A DNA stretch of 17,822 nt from Clostridia bacterium (GTDB lineage Bacteria > Bacillota > Clostridia > Christensenellales > Borkfalkiaceae): positions 1 through 17,822 of the forward strand of contig CAAGGZ010000131.1 in the NCBI GenBank assembly GCA_900769545.1, in the 5' to 3' direction. Positions 7,079 through 14,200 of this stretch are shown piece by piece. Position 1 is the first letter of the stretch; each line of letters starts with the position of its first letter. Below the pieces are notes generated by a model. That model did no database searches. It had not been told where the DNA came from and saw only the letters and a program-made list of their open reading frames with translations. The position numbers were made by a program, and so were the translations under genes.

Positions 7079-7153
7079 GGAGCTACTGGCCGGACTTGAA
7101 CCGGCGACCTGCTGATTACGAATCAGCTGCTCTACCGACTGAGCCACAGTAGC
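7078..7153 (-). tRNA. tRNA-Thr (anticodon CGU), CCA encoded
   Basis: The minus strand folds into a full cloverleaf: acceptor GCTACTG/CAGTAGC, D arm GCTC/GAGC, anticodon stem GCTGA/TCAGC with loop TTCGTAA (anticodon CGT, reading ACG), and T arm GCCGG/CCGGC with loop TTCAAGT. The discriminator base is T and the CCA end is encoded at 7080-7078. The 3' end abuts and shares one base with the bidirectional terminator, so the primary transcript has almost no 3' trailer stem-free space. No other tRNA is adjacent. Confidence 0.95.
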
Positions 7154-7189
7154 ATTTATTTGTTTTACTCTCTCAACGACAGCTTAATC

Positions 7190-7218
7190 ATTATACCTAA
7201 TCAAAAAGAAAAAAGCAA
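7190..7218 (-). promoter_or_regulatory. Probable promoter of tRNA-Thr
   Basis: On the minus strand, TATAAT (7195-7190) lies 17 bases after TTGCTT (7218-7213). The -10 element is perfect and the -35 is weak. Transcription would begin near 7183, about 30 bases before the tRNA 5' end. Confidence 0.6.
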
Positions 7219-7278
7219 GCATTTTATCAAGGTTTTTGAAAAAAAATTATAATTTTTATAAAATTTATTTTTTAAATT

Positions 7279-7313
7279 AAAAAATGAAAAGTAACCGCCC
7301 TTGAAAGGCGGTT
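7279..7313 (-). terminator. Terminator of tmcAL
   Basis: On the minus strand AACCGCC (7313-7307) pairs with GGCGGTT (7299-7293) around a 7-base loop. It begins 5 bases after the tmcAL stop and is followed by a T-rich run (ACTTTTCATTTTTT). The T run is interrupted, so efficiency may be moderate. Confidence 0.78.
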
Positions 7314-7317
7314 TCCA

Positions 7318-8460
7318 TTATATAAACGTTTTTTTATTTAGTTCATTTGGGTATAATAATAGATGAATCTTTTCTGCAAAGCTATCGATTTCATAGCAAC
7401 GGCTTGCGATATCGGAAAGTTTTTCTTCCTCGCGAGCTCTTGTGATAAGCGGCACTTGCGTATTGCTTAAGACGGAAATAACGTCTTCTCGGGTTTTGTT
7501 TGCGCTTAAAACACGAAGATAAAGAGGGGCGGATAAACATTCACGTATAAAGGATTCCGTAATATTTAACAGCGAATGAAGGGCAATTCTGCGGATTCGG
7601 GATGCCGTATATCTTGCTGAGGTCAGTGATTGTGCAAAAGTGGAGCTTAAAGTAGCCGCTTTTATAAAGGCGTTTTCTAAACCTTCCGTGCAATCGCAAA
7701 TTTGTTGGAGATCCGTTGCGCTTTTCGTTAAGATTGTATATTTTTCTAAAGCGTCCAATTTATTTTCTAAGCATTTTGGTAAATCCGTTTCAACGTAAAT
7801 GGGTAAATGACCTTTTGTATCTGTCTTGCTTTCAATGCAGGCTCGAATGGCGGACGCAGAGGAAAACTCCTGTTTTAATTCTTTATCGTTATATTGACCG
7901 CCCAGTCTTTGAATCGGGATAATCTCAATGGGTAAATTCTTTGCGAGAATGGCTTTCGTGTATTCTAAACCGAGTATATTGTTTGGAGAAGTCAATAAAT
8001 TCGAAGGGAGCAACGCGCTCCAAGCTTCTGTGCGAGCTTTTGCATAGCTCATGCCCGTTGCCGTGAGCGTTTTGATTTTTTCGGAAACTTCTTTCGGTTC
8101 GTTGTTGAGTAAGGAAGCCGTTTTTAAAAATATGTCCTTTTCAGCGTTTTCACAGCCGAAGCAAAGAGAAGTTACTTCGGGAATAGAAGATACTATATGG
8201 ATTGCGCCTTTTGCGAATAATTCTGCATTAGACGTGGCAAAAACAGTAGGGAGCTCTATGACAACGTCTGCTCCCGATAAAACCGCGTGACGAGCGCGGG
8301 TGAATTTATCCATAATAGCGGCTTCGCCACGTTGGACAAAGTTTCCGCTCATAATACAAAGTATGGCGTCGGCGCCCGAAAGGCGTTTTGCTTCCTGTAA
8401 TTGGTAACAATGACCGTTATGGAAAGGATTGTATTCGCAAATAATCGCGCAAATTTTCAT
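7318..8460 (-). CDS. tmcAL: tRNA(Met) cytidine acetate ligase
   Basis: TmcAL (formerly YlbM) forms N4-acetylcytidine at the wobble base of elongator tRNA-Met, activating acetate with ATP to acetyl-adenylate. The 380-residue protein begins with a nucleotidyltransferase-like fold: MKICAIICEYNPFHNGH carries the HNGH (HIGH-type) motif near residues 14-17. SGNFVQRGEAAI, GADVVIELP and later LGLEYTKAI follow, all standard for this family. The C-terminal half is helical and less conserved, as expected. The length is close to the usual 390-420. The start at 8460 is preceded on the minus strand by AGGAA-type sequence. The gene is divergent from pta-ackA, whose product acetate is its substrate; that link is inference. 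It has its own terminator. Confidence 0.93.
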   Translation of the reverse strand: MKICAIICEYNPFHNGHCYQLQEAKRLSGADAILCIMSGNFVQRGEAAIMDKFTRARHAVLSGADVVIELPTVFATSNAELFAKGAIHIVSSIPEVTSLCFGCENAEKDIFLKTASLLNNEPKEVSEKIKTLTATGMSYAKARTEAWSALLPSNLLTSPNNILGLEYTKAILAKNLPIEIIPIQRLGGQYNDKELKQEFSSASAIRACIESKTDTKGHLPIYVETDLPKCLENKLDALEKYTILTKSATDLQQICDCTEGLENAFIKAATLSSTFAQSLTSARYTASRIRRIALHSLLNITESFIRECLSAPLYLRVLSANKTREDVISVLSNTQVPLITRAREEEKLSDIASRCYEIDSFAEKIHLLLYPNELNKKTFI

Positions 8461-8479
8461 TTTAATGATTCCTATTTCC

Positions 8480-8508
8480 TTTACATTCGAAAAAATGTGT
8501 GCTATAAT
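8480..8508 (+). promoter_or_regulatory. Promoter of pta-ackA
   Basis: TTTACA (8480-8485) and perfect TATAAT (8503-8508) have a 17-base spacer. Transcription would start near 8515, about 75 bases before pta. I saw no clear CcpA cre site around it. Confidence 0.87.
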
Positions 8509-8540
8509 AAAAATGACGGGTAAAAGTCTCGCCTATGAAT

Positions 8541-8569
8541 ATTATACACGAAAATAAAAAATAAATAAA
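8541..8569 (-). promoter_or_regulatory. Possible promoter of tmcAL
   Basis: On the minus strand TATAAT (8546-8541) is perfect, but the best -35 with a 17-base spacer is only TTTATT. If used, its transcript would cross the pta promoter region, so the two divergent promoters would overlap. Confidence 0.4.
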
Positions 8570-8589
8570 GCATTTCGTAGGAGTAAATT

Positions 8590-9588
8590 ATGAGAAACAT
8601 TCTTGATGAAATTAAAAGTAAAGCAAAAGCGCTTCAAAAAACTATCGTTCTTTGCGAAGGGGAAGATAAGAGAGTTGTAAAGTCTGCGGCTGACGCAACG
8701 AAAGAAGGGATTGCAAAAATCGTACTTCTTGGCGATGAAGTGCAAATCAAAGCGGAAAATCCCGAAGTGGATTTGACCGGCGTTGAAATCGTAAATCCTT
8801 TGACGAGTGATAAACTCCCTGCATATAATGCAAAATTATGTGAACTTCGAGCATCCAAAGGTATGACGCCCGAACAGGCGGCAAAGCTTTTGACTGATGG
8901 CACTTATTTTGGTGCAATGATGTTGAAAATGGGCGATGTAGACGGCTTGGTTTCGGGTGCTTGCCACTCCACGGCAAATACGCTTCGTCCGGGTTTACAG
9001 ATTATTAAGACGGCGCCTGGCGTATCATCCGTTTCCAGTTTTAATTTGATGATTTGTCCGCCTCAAGGTAATCAATATTGTCCCGACGGCATGATTTTCT
9101 TTGCGGATTGCGGTTTGAATCCTACCTATACCAGCGAAGGACTTGCGGAATGTGCGATTGCAACGGCAAACTCGGCAAAAGCAATCGTAGGTATTGACCC
9201 CAAAGTGGCTATGCTTTCCTTCTCAACTATGGGGAGCGCAAAACACGACAACGTAACGATGGTTGCGGAAGCAGTTAAAATTGCAAAAGAAAAAGCGCCT
9301 GATTTGAAACTTGACGGCGAATTGCAGTTCGACGCTGCAATCGTTCCTTCGGTTGCTGCATTAAAGGCTCCCGATTCTCAAGTTGCAGGACAGGCAAACG
9401 TATTTATTTTCCCCGATTTGCAGGCAGGTAATATTGGCTATAAAATTGCCGAACGTCTTGGCGGTTTTATGGCAGTAGGTCCTATTTGTCAAGGTTTTGC
9501 AAAACCTTTGAACGACTTGTCGAGAGGCTGTAAATCGGAAGATATTGTTGCTGCAGTGGCAATTACGGCATTACAAACGCAATTATAA
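8590..9588 (+). CDS. pta: Phosphate acetyltransferase
   Basis: Pta converts acetyl-CoA and phosphate to acetyl phosphate and CoA in the cytoplasm, the first step of fermentative acetate formation. The 332-residue length matches the short, single-domain bacterial form, with no DRTGG or P-loop N-terminal extension. Typical segments are VLCEGEDKRVVKSA near residue 20, a DGLVSGACHSTANTLRPGL stretch near residue 117, FFADCGLNP near residue 173, and LDGELQFDAAIVP near residue 237. TAGGAG at 8578-8583 lies 6 bases before ATG 8590. A strong promoter lies about 80 bases upstream. The ackA start follows 9 bases after its stop, so the two are one operon. Confidence 0.97.
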   Translation: MRNILDEIKSKAKALQKTIVLCEGEDKRVVKSAADATKEGIAKIVLLGDEVQIKAENPEVDLTGVEIVNPLTSDKLPAYNAKLCELRASKGMTPEQAAKLLTDGTYFGAMMLKMGDVDGLVSGACHSTANTLRPGLQIIKTAPGVSSVSSFNLMICPPQGNQYCPDGMIFFADCGLNPTYTSEGLAECAIATANSAKAIVGIDPKVAMLSFSTMGSAKHDNVTMVAEAVKIAKEKAPDLKLDGELQFDAAIVPSVAALKAPDSQVAGQANVFIFPDLQAGNIGYKIAERLGGFMAVGPICQGFAKPLNDLSRGCKSEDIVAAVAITALQTQL

Positions 9589-9597
9589 GGTGAAATT

Positions 9598-10791
9598 ATG
9601 AAAGTATTGGTTATAAATTCGGGAAGCTCTTCCTTAAAATATCAGCTTATCGATATGGAAACGGAGTCTGTTATCGCAAAGGGTACGTGCGAGCGTATTG
9701 GTATTGACGGCTCTAAACTTACGCATAAAGCAAAAGGCGAAGAATTTGTTTTCGAACAGGATATGCCCAATCATACGGTAGCGGTGGCGCTCGTTTTGAA
9801 CGCATTGACTGACGAAAAAACAGGCGTGATTGCTTCTATGGATGAAATCGATGCGGTAGGTCACCGCGCAGTTGCCTCGGGGGAAGTGTTTAAAAAGCCT
9901 ACGTTGGTTTGCGATGAGGTTATGGAGAAAATGGAGGAGCTCTGCGATTTGGCTCCCTTGCATAACCCTGCGGCAATTATTGGCGTAAAGGCTTGTCGTG
10001 ACGCTATGCCCGGAAAGCCTATGGCTTTGGTATTTGATACAAGCTTCCATTTTACCATGCCTGACTACGCGTATATGTACGCAATTGATTACGAGGATTA
10101 CGAAAAATATTCCATTCGTCGTTACGGTTTTCACGGAACGAGCCATAAGTTTGTTTCACAGGAAGCGGCAAAATATCTTGGCAAGAAGCCTGAAGATTTG
10201 AAGATTATCACCTGTCATTTGGGTAATGGTTCGTCTATTACGGCTGTCGACGGTGGAAAGAGCGTGGATACGTCTATGGGCTTTACGCCGCTTGCAGGTG
10301 TGCCTATGGGTACGCGTAGCGGTGATTTGGACTATGCTGCGGCAGAATATCTTTGTAAAAAGAAAGGTTGGGATGTTTCCGAAACGCTCACCTACTTGAA
10401 TAAAAAATGCGGTATGATTGGCGTATCGGGTATTTCTAGTGATTTCCGTGATTTGGTTACGGCTGCAGAAAAGGGTGAAAAGAGAGCGAAACTTGCTTTG
10501 GATATGTTTGCGTACTCCTGCAAGAAATATATCGGCGCGTATGCGGCTGCCATGAATGGCGTAGACTGCGTAGTATTTACGGCTGGCGTTGGCGAAAATA
10601 ACATTCAAGTACGCGAACTTATTTGCGAAAATATGCAGTATATCGGCATAGAAATCGATAAAGAGAAGAATAATCAAAGAAATAACGGTGAGCTTCGTGA
10701 TATTACGGCAGAGGGTGGAAAGATCAAAGTTCTTATCATTCCAACCAACGAAGAACTCGTAATTGCGAGAGAAACCGTAGAATTATTATAA
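9598..10791 (+). CDS. ackA: Acetate kinase
   Basis: AckA transfers phosphate from acetyl phosphate to ADP, giving acetate and ATP; with Pta it is the main substrate-level ATP step from acetyl-CoA in fermenters. The 397 residues are normal for the ASKHA-fold family. The sequence opens with VLVINSGSSSLKYQL, and shows VGHRAV, DTSFHFTMP, RRYGFHGTSHKFV, the CHLGNGSSITAVDGGKSVDT stretch, a GVPMGTRSGDLD loop and a late FTAGVGENN. All expected active-site segments are present. AAGGTGA directly precedes ATG 9598. No clear terminator follows, and the next promoter lies only about 30 bases after its stop, so some read-through into yceD is possible. Confidence 0.98.
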   Translation: MKVLVINSGSSSLKYQLIDMETESVIAKGTCERIGIDGSKLTHKAKGEEFVFEQDMPNHTVAVALVLNALTDEKTGVIASMDEIDAVGHRAVASGEVFKKPTLVCDEVMEKMEELCDLAPLHNPAAIIGVKACRDAMPGKPMALVFDTSFHFTMPDYAYMYAIDYEDYEKYSIRRYGFHGTSHKFVSQEAAKYLGKKPEDLKIITCHLGNGSSITAVDGGKSVDTSMGFTPLAGVPMGTRSGDLDYAAAEYLCKKKGWDVSETLTYLNKKCGMIGVSGISSDFRDLVTAAEKGEKRAKLALDMFAYSCKKYIGAYAAAMNGVDCVVFTAGVGENNIQVRELICENMQYIGIEIDKEKNNQRNNGELRDITAEGGKIKVLIIPTNEELVIARETVELL

Positions 10792-10819
10792 AAATTCAAA
10801 AAATTATATAAAAAATAAG

Positions 10820-10848
10820 TTGACAAAGTTTTTTAAATATACTATACT
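10820..10848 (+). promoter_or_regulatory. Strong promoter of yceD-rpmF
   Basis: Perfect TTGACA (10820-10825) and TATACT (10843-10848) have a 17-base spacer. Start near 10855 would leave only about 8-10 bases of leader before ATG 10864. Confidence 0.88.
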
Positions 10849-10863
10849 TGTTAAGTCGGTTTT

Positions 10864-11271
10864 ATGATGATTATCGATATAAGAAAGCTCAACGCACAAA
10901 AATTGTATTCAGGGCATATGGAATTTGAATATTCCGCGCCTGAATCTCTCATAGAAATTCCGTTCGTGCATTTTGTTGCGCCTGTTAAGGTATCCTTTGA
11001 GTACGATTTGTACGAGGATGATTCTCTCGAAATTCGCGGAACTGTTTCTTTTAAGTTAGAGGGGCAGTGCTCCAGATGCTTGAAAGAGTCTTCTACGGAA
11101 GTGGAAGGGGAGTTGGACGCATATTTCGAGCCTCGTAAAGATTACGAGGATTACGGATACACAAACGGAATGGTTGATCTAACAAAAGCTGTGGAAGACG
11201 CTATTATGGCTTGTATGCCGTTCAGTCTTTCTTGCGGTGATGCGTGCGAAGGGATTCGGTATTCGGAATAA
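10864..11271 (+). CDS. yceD: YceD/DUF177 family protein
   Basis: This 135-residue protein belongs to the DUF177 (YceD) family, which almost always precedes rpmF and is linked to ribosomal RNA or large-subunit biogenesis; its biochemical role is unclear. Family signs are the MIIDIRKL start, the beta-rich first half, the CSRCLK motif near residue 77, the acidic FEPRKDYEDYG stretch, and a terminal SLSCGDACEGI cysteine cluster. Tandem ATG codons at 10864 and 10867 are both possible. There is no good ribosome binding site, and the predicted promoter allows only a very short leader. The rpmF gene begins 45 bases after its stop. The ordering yceD-rpmF is conserved across bacteria and supports the call. 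Confidence 0.9.
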   Translation: MMIIDIRKLNAQKLYSGHMEFEYSAPESLIEIPFVHFVAPVKVSFEYDLYEDDSLEIRGTVSFKLEGQCSRCLKESSTEVEGELDAYFEPRKDYEDYGYTNGMVDLTKAVEDAIMACMPFSLSCGDACEGIRYSE

Positions 11272-11316
11272 ACCAACAAATTAAAATCGAAAGAAATAAA
11301 AGCAAGAGGTGTAAAT

Positions 11317-11508
11317 ATGGCAGTACCTAAGAGTAAACAATCAAAGAGCAGAACAAACAAGAGATTCGCTAACTACAAAGCAACGGCAGCTACGCTCGTT
11401 GAATGCCCTCATTGCCACGAATTGGCAGAAGCGCACAGAGTATGCAAGAACTGCGGTTTCTATGATGGCGCAGAAGTTGTAGCTCCCAAAGAAGAAAAGA
11501 AAGACTAA
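11317..11508 (+). CDS. rpmF: 50S ribosomal protein L32
   Basis: L32 is a small component of the large ribosomal subunit. The 63-residue protein begins with MAVPKSKQSKSRTNKR, the standard basic L32 opening, and contains CPHCHELAEAHRVCKNCGFY. The two CxxC pairs make this the zinc-binding (C+) form, not the cysteine-free paralogue used under zinc starvation. A lysine-rich tail ends the protein. AAGAGGTG lies just before ATG 11317. It is cotranscribed with yceD and followed by a strong terminator. Confidence 0.98.
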   Translation: MAVPKSKQSKSRTNKRFANYKATAATLVECPHCHELAEAHRVCKNCGFYDGAEVVAPKEEKKD

Positions 11509-11531
11509 ATTTTCGTCGATGCGGAATCATC

Positions 11532-11562
11532 AGACGGGTGGCTTTTTAGCACCCGTCTTTTT
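11532..11562 (+). terminator. Terminator after rpmF
   Basis: AGACGGGTG (11532-11540) and CACCCGTCT (11550-11558) form a GC-rich 9-base stem followed by five or six T. It ends the yceD-rpmF transcript. Confidence 0.93.
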
Positions 11563-11584
11563 GCGTTTCACGGTTTTAAATAAA

Positions 11585-11598
11585 TTAACCTTAGTTAA
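11585..11598. promoter_or_regulatory. Small palindrome upstream of the copA promoter
   Basis: TTAACCTTAGTTAA has 5-base arms (TTAAC/GTTAA) and lies 14 bases before the copA -35. It could be a regulator site but matches neither a CopY nor a CsoR operator that I know. AT-rich palindromes of this size arise by chance. Confidence 0.3.
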
Positions 11599-11611
11599 GT
11601 ATTTCTTTTGC

Positions 11612-11641
11612 TTGACAAATCCTCAATGAAAATGGTATAAT
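11612..11641 (+). promoter_or_regulatory. Promoter of copA
   Basis: Perfect TTGACA (11612-11617) and TATAAT (11636-11641) have an 18-base spacer. Start would be near 11648, directly before the AAGGAG ribosome binding site, so the leader is short, about 18 bases. Confidence 0.87.
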
Positions 11642-11665
11642 AAGCATTGGAAGGAGTGTATTATT

Positions 11666-14095
11666 ATGGAAGAAAAGTTTTCAGTTACAGGAATGACTTG
11701 TTCCGCTTGCTCTGCAGGGATTGAAAGAGCCGTTGGCAAACTGGACGGCGTTCAAAAAGTAAACGTATCGCTCATGGGCGAATGTATGTCTGTTGAATAC
11801 GATGAAAAAACAACGCCGCGAGATAAAATCATTCAAACCGTAGTCGAACTCGGCTATGGAGCAGAAGAATACGATGAAAATGTGCTCAAAGCCAAAACTC
11901 CTCAGCCGAATGTATTAAAAAAGAGGTTTTTCATATCGCTTGGATTTTTAATTCCTTTGATGTATTTTTCAATGGGCGGAATGATTGGTTTACCGCAACC
12001 GAATGCAATTTTCAATGCAACGGCTCAAATGCTGTTGACGGTGGTTATTATCACCGTGAATTTTAAATTTTTTACAAGCGGCGCGAAGGCTTTATTAAAA
12101 AAAGTTCCCAATATGGACACTTTGGTGGCGATGGGGGCAGGCGTTTCTTTTTTGTATAGCCTTGTGTTTACGATTTTATTATATTTAGGGAAAGCAAGCG
12201 AGCATACGCATTTCTTTTATGAATCCGCCGCCATGATTTTGTCATTGGTTACGCTTGGAAAATGGTTGGAAGAGAAATCGAAAAGCAAAACAGGCGACGA
12301 GATTGAAAAATTGATTCAACTGATGCCGAGTACCGTCACGGTTGAACGTGACAACGGACAGTTAAAGTTACCGTTTTCCGAAATTGCCGTCGGAGATATA
12401 CTGATTGTGAAAAACGGCGAATATATTCCCGTAGACGGCGTTGTAGTAGACGGACATGGGTTTGTTGATAGAGCCGCTATCACAGGCGAAAGTATGCCTG
12501 TGGAAGTGCAACAAGGCGACTTAGTTACAGGCGCAGATATTGTAAAGAGCGGTTTTATTAAAGTCAGAGCGGAAAAAGTAGGCGCGGAAACAACGCTTTC
12601 TCAAATTGTAAAAATGGTAAAGGAAGCAGGCGCAAGCAAAGCTCCTATCCAAAAAACGGCGGATAAAATTGCAGGAATTTTTGTGCCGACAGTTTGTTTG
12701 ATTGCGTTAATCACCTTTTTTATTTGGTTGAGCGTATCTAAAGACATAGCCAAAGCTGCAAATTACGCTATCAGCGTATTGGTTATTTCTTGTCCTTGTT
12801 CTTTAGGTTTGGCGACTCCCGTAGCGGTTATGGCAGCAACTGGTAGAGGTATGGCGCTTGGGATTTTGTATAAAGACGCCGAAGCGCTCCAAAAGGCGAA
12901 GGACATCAACTGTATTTTGCTTGATAAAACGGCAACGCTCACTGTTGGAAAACCGAAAGTTACGAATTTCGAACTCTTCAAAGGCGACAGAGAAGAAGTT
13001 TTGTTGCTTGCGTTATCGATTGAAAGTCATTCCAATCACCCGATTGCGGAAAGTGTAAAAGAATATGCCTTGGATTCTTTATCAGAGCAAGAAAACTTTT
13101 TGAATATTGAAGATTATGTCTATCAAATGGGCAAGGGGGCAACGGCGAAATACAACGGTAAAAATTATTTGCTTGGAAATCGTCGTTTATTGAACGAAAT
13201 TCAAGAGAAGACGACGTATGAAATTGAAAAGGCATATTCCAAACAGGGCAAAACGGTAGTATTTTTGGCAACAGGGAAAGAAATTGTTGCGCTGTTTGCT
13301 ATTGCCGACACGTTAAAACCCGAAAGTATTGAAGCTGTTAAGCGTTTAAAGGATAGAGACATTCGCTTGGGAATTTTGACAGGCGATAATGAAAACGTGG
13401 CTAAGGCGATTGCTGAAGAAGTAGGCATTGACGATTATTATGCGGAAGCCTTGCCCGAAAATAAGGCGGAAGCAGTAAAAAGAGTGCGCTCCGTTGGCGG
13501 TTTTGTTGCTATGGTTGGAGACGGTATCAATGACAGCCCTGCTTTAAAAGAAGCGGACGTTGGTGTGGCGATGGGCAATGGAACGGACGTGGCAATCGAT
13601 ACGGCGGACGTGGTGTTATCTCGCGGTGATTTAAAGCTCGTGGATACGATGATTGAATTGAGCCGCCTAACGGTTAGAAATATAAAACAAAATTTATTTT
13701 GGGCATTTTTCTATAATTGTGTTGCAATTCCCGTTGCGGCAGGCGCATTTGCGTTTATGGGATTTTCGCTCAATCCCATGATTGGAGCGGCTTGTATGAG
13801 CTTGAGCTCGTTGTTCGTTGTAACGAACGCTTTGCGACTTACAAGATTTGGAAAAAATAAAGAGAAAGAGGTAGTTGATATGAAAAATTCAGTAACGTTG
13901 AAAATTGAAGGCATGATGTGTCAACATTGTGTTGCGCACGTAACAAAAGCCTTGCAGGGCGTAGACGGCGTTGATTCCGTAGAAGTCAATCTCAAGAAAA
14001 AAACGGCAGTTGTGGAGCTTTCTAAGGAAGTGACGGAGGAAACTTTCCGTTCTGTCATTACCGAAGCTGGTTATGAAGTGAAAAAAATCTCATAA
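11666..14095 (+). CDS. copA: Copper-exporting P1B-type ATPase with N- and C-terminal HMA domains
   Basis: CopA exports Cu+ across the cytoplasmic membrane with ATP. The 809 residues hold an N-terminal HMA domain (GMTCSAC, Cys12 and Cys15), membrane helices from about 88, the actuator TGES (273-276), the CPC metal site (376-378), the phosphorylation site, HP (458-459), TGDN, GDGIND (about 618-623) and two late helices. FFYNCVAIP and MSLSS in those helices are the P1B-1 Cu+ signature. A second HMA domain (GMMCQHC, Cys752 and Cys755) fills residues 739-809. The phosphorylation motif reads DKTATLT (420-426), where DKTGTLT is nearly invariant; the codon is GCA at 12932-12934. An internal ribosome binding site precedes Met739. 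AAGGAG at 11651-11656 supports ATG 11666. An ArsR-family gene follows after 105 bases. Zn or Cd export is less likely given the helix signature. Confidence 0.94.
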   Translation: MEEKFSVTGMTCSACSAGIERAVGKLDGVQKVNVSLMGECMSVEYDEKTTPRDKIIQTVVELGYGAEEYDENVLKAKTPQPNVLKKRFFISLGFLIPLMYFSMGGMIGLPQPNAIFNATAQMLLTVVIITVNFKFFTSGAKALLKKVPNMDTLVAMGAGVSFLYSLVFTILLYLGKASEHTHFFYESAAMILSLVTLGKWLEEKSKSKTGDEIEKLIQLMPSTVTVERDNGQLKLPFSEIAVGDILIVKNGEYIPVDGVVVDGHGFVDRAAITGESMPVEVQQGDLVTGADIVKSGFIKVRAEKVGAETTLSQIVKMVKEAGASKAPIQKTADKIAGIFVPTVCLIALITFFIWLSVSKDIAKAANYAISVLVISCPCSLGLATPVAVMAATGRGMALGILYKDAEALQKAKDINCILLDKTATLTVGKPKVTNFELFKGDREEVLLLALSIESHSNHPIAESVKEYALDSLSEQENFLNIEDYVYQMGKGATAKYNGKNYLLGNRRLLNEIQEKTTYEIEKAYSKQGKTVVFLATGKEIVALFAIADTLKPESIEAVKRLKDRDIRLGILTGDNENVAKAIAEEVGIDDYYAEALPENKAEAVKRVRSVGGFVAMVGDGINDSPALKEADVGVAMGNGTDVAIDTADVVLSRGDLKLVDTMIELSRLTVRNIKQNLFWAFFYNCVAIPVAAGAFAFMGFSLNPMIGAACMSLSSLFVVTNALRLTRFGKNKEKEVVDMKNSVTLKIEGMMCQHCVAHVTKALQGVDGVDSVEVNLKKKTAVVELSKEVTEETFRSVITEAGYEVKKIS
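13868..13882 (+). promoter_or_regulatory. Possible internal start in copA for a CopZ-like chaperone
   Basis: GAGG at 13868-13871 lies 8 bases before an in-frame ATG at 13880-13882 (Met739). Starting there would give a 71-residue protein that is exactly one HMA domain with GMMCQHC, the size and layout of the free copper chaperone CopZ. Whether it is used cannot be told from the sequence. Confidence 0.5.
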
Positions 14096-14108
14096 CAAAA
14101 GAAAATGA

Positions 14109-14170
14109 CAAAATAATTGGCATTTTGACAATTTTATACAGAAAGTACATTTGCATATATGTTATCATAT
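14109..14170 (+). promoter_or_regulatory. Candidate promoter and operator region of the ArsR gene
   Basis: TTGACA at 14125-14130 is a perfect -35, but the best -10 (TACATT, 14146-14151) has only a 15-base spacer. Two small palindromes are present: CAAAAT/ATTTTG (14109-14127), covering the -35, and ATATG-TTAT-CATAT (14157-14170). The second resembles the ATATG...CATAT ends of ArsR/SmtB operators. The assignment is tentative. Confidence 0.4.
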
Positions 14171-14200
14171 TCCCACTAAAACATATCAGGAGGTAGGAAT

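Noticed and set aside
8461..8589. CcpA cre site in the tmcAL/pta intergenic region
   Set aside because: hprK nearby suggested looking, but no sequence close to TGWAANCGNTNWCA was found by eye.
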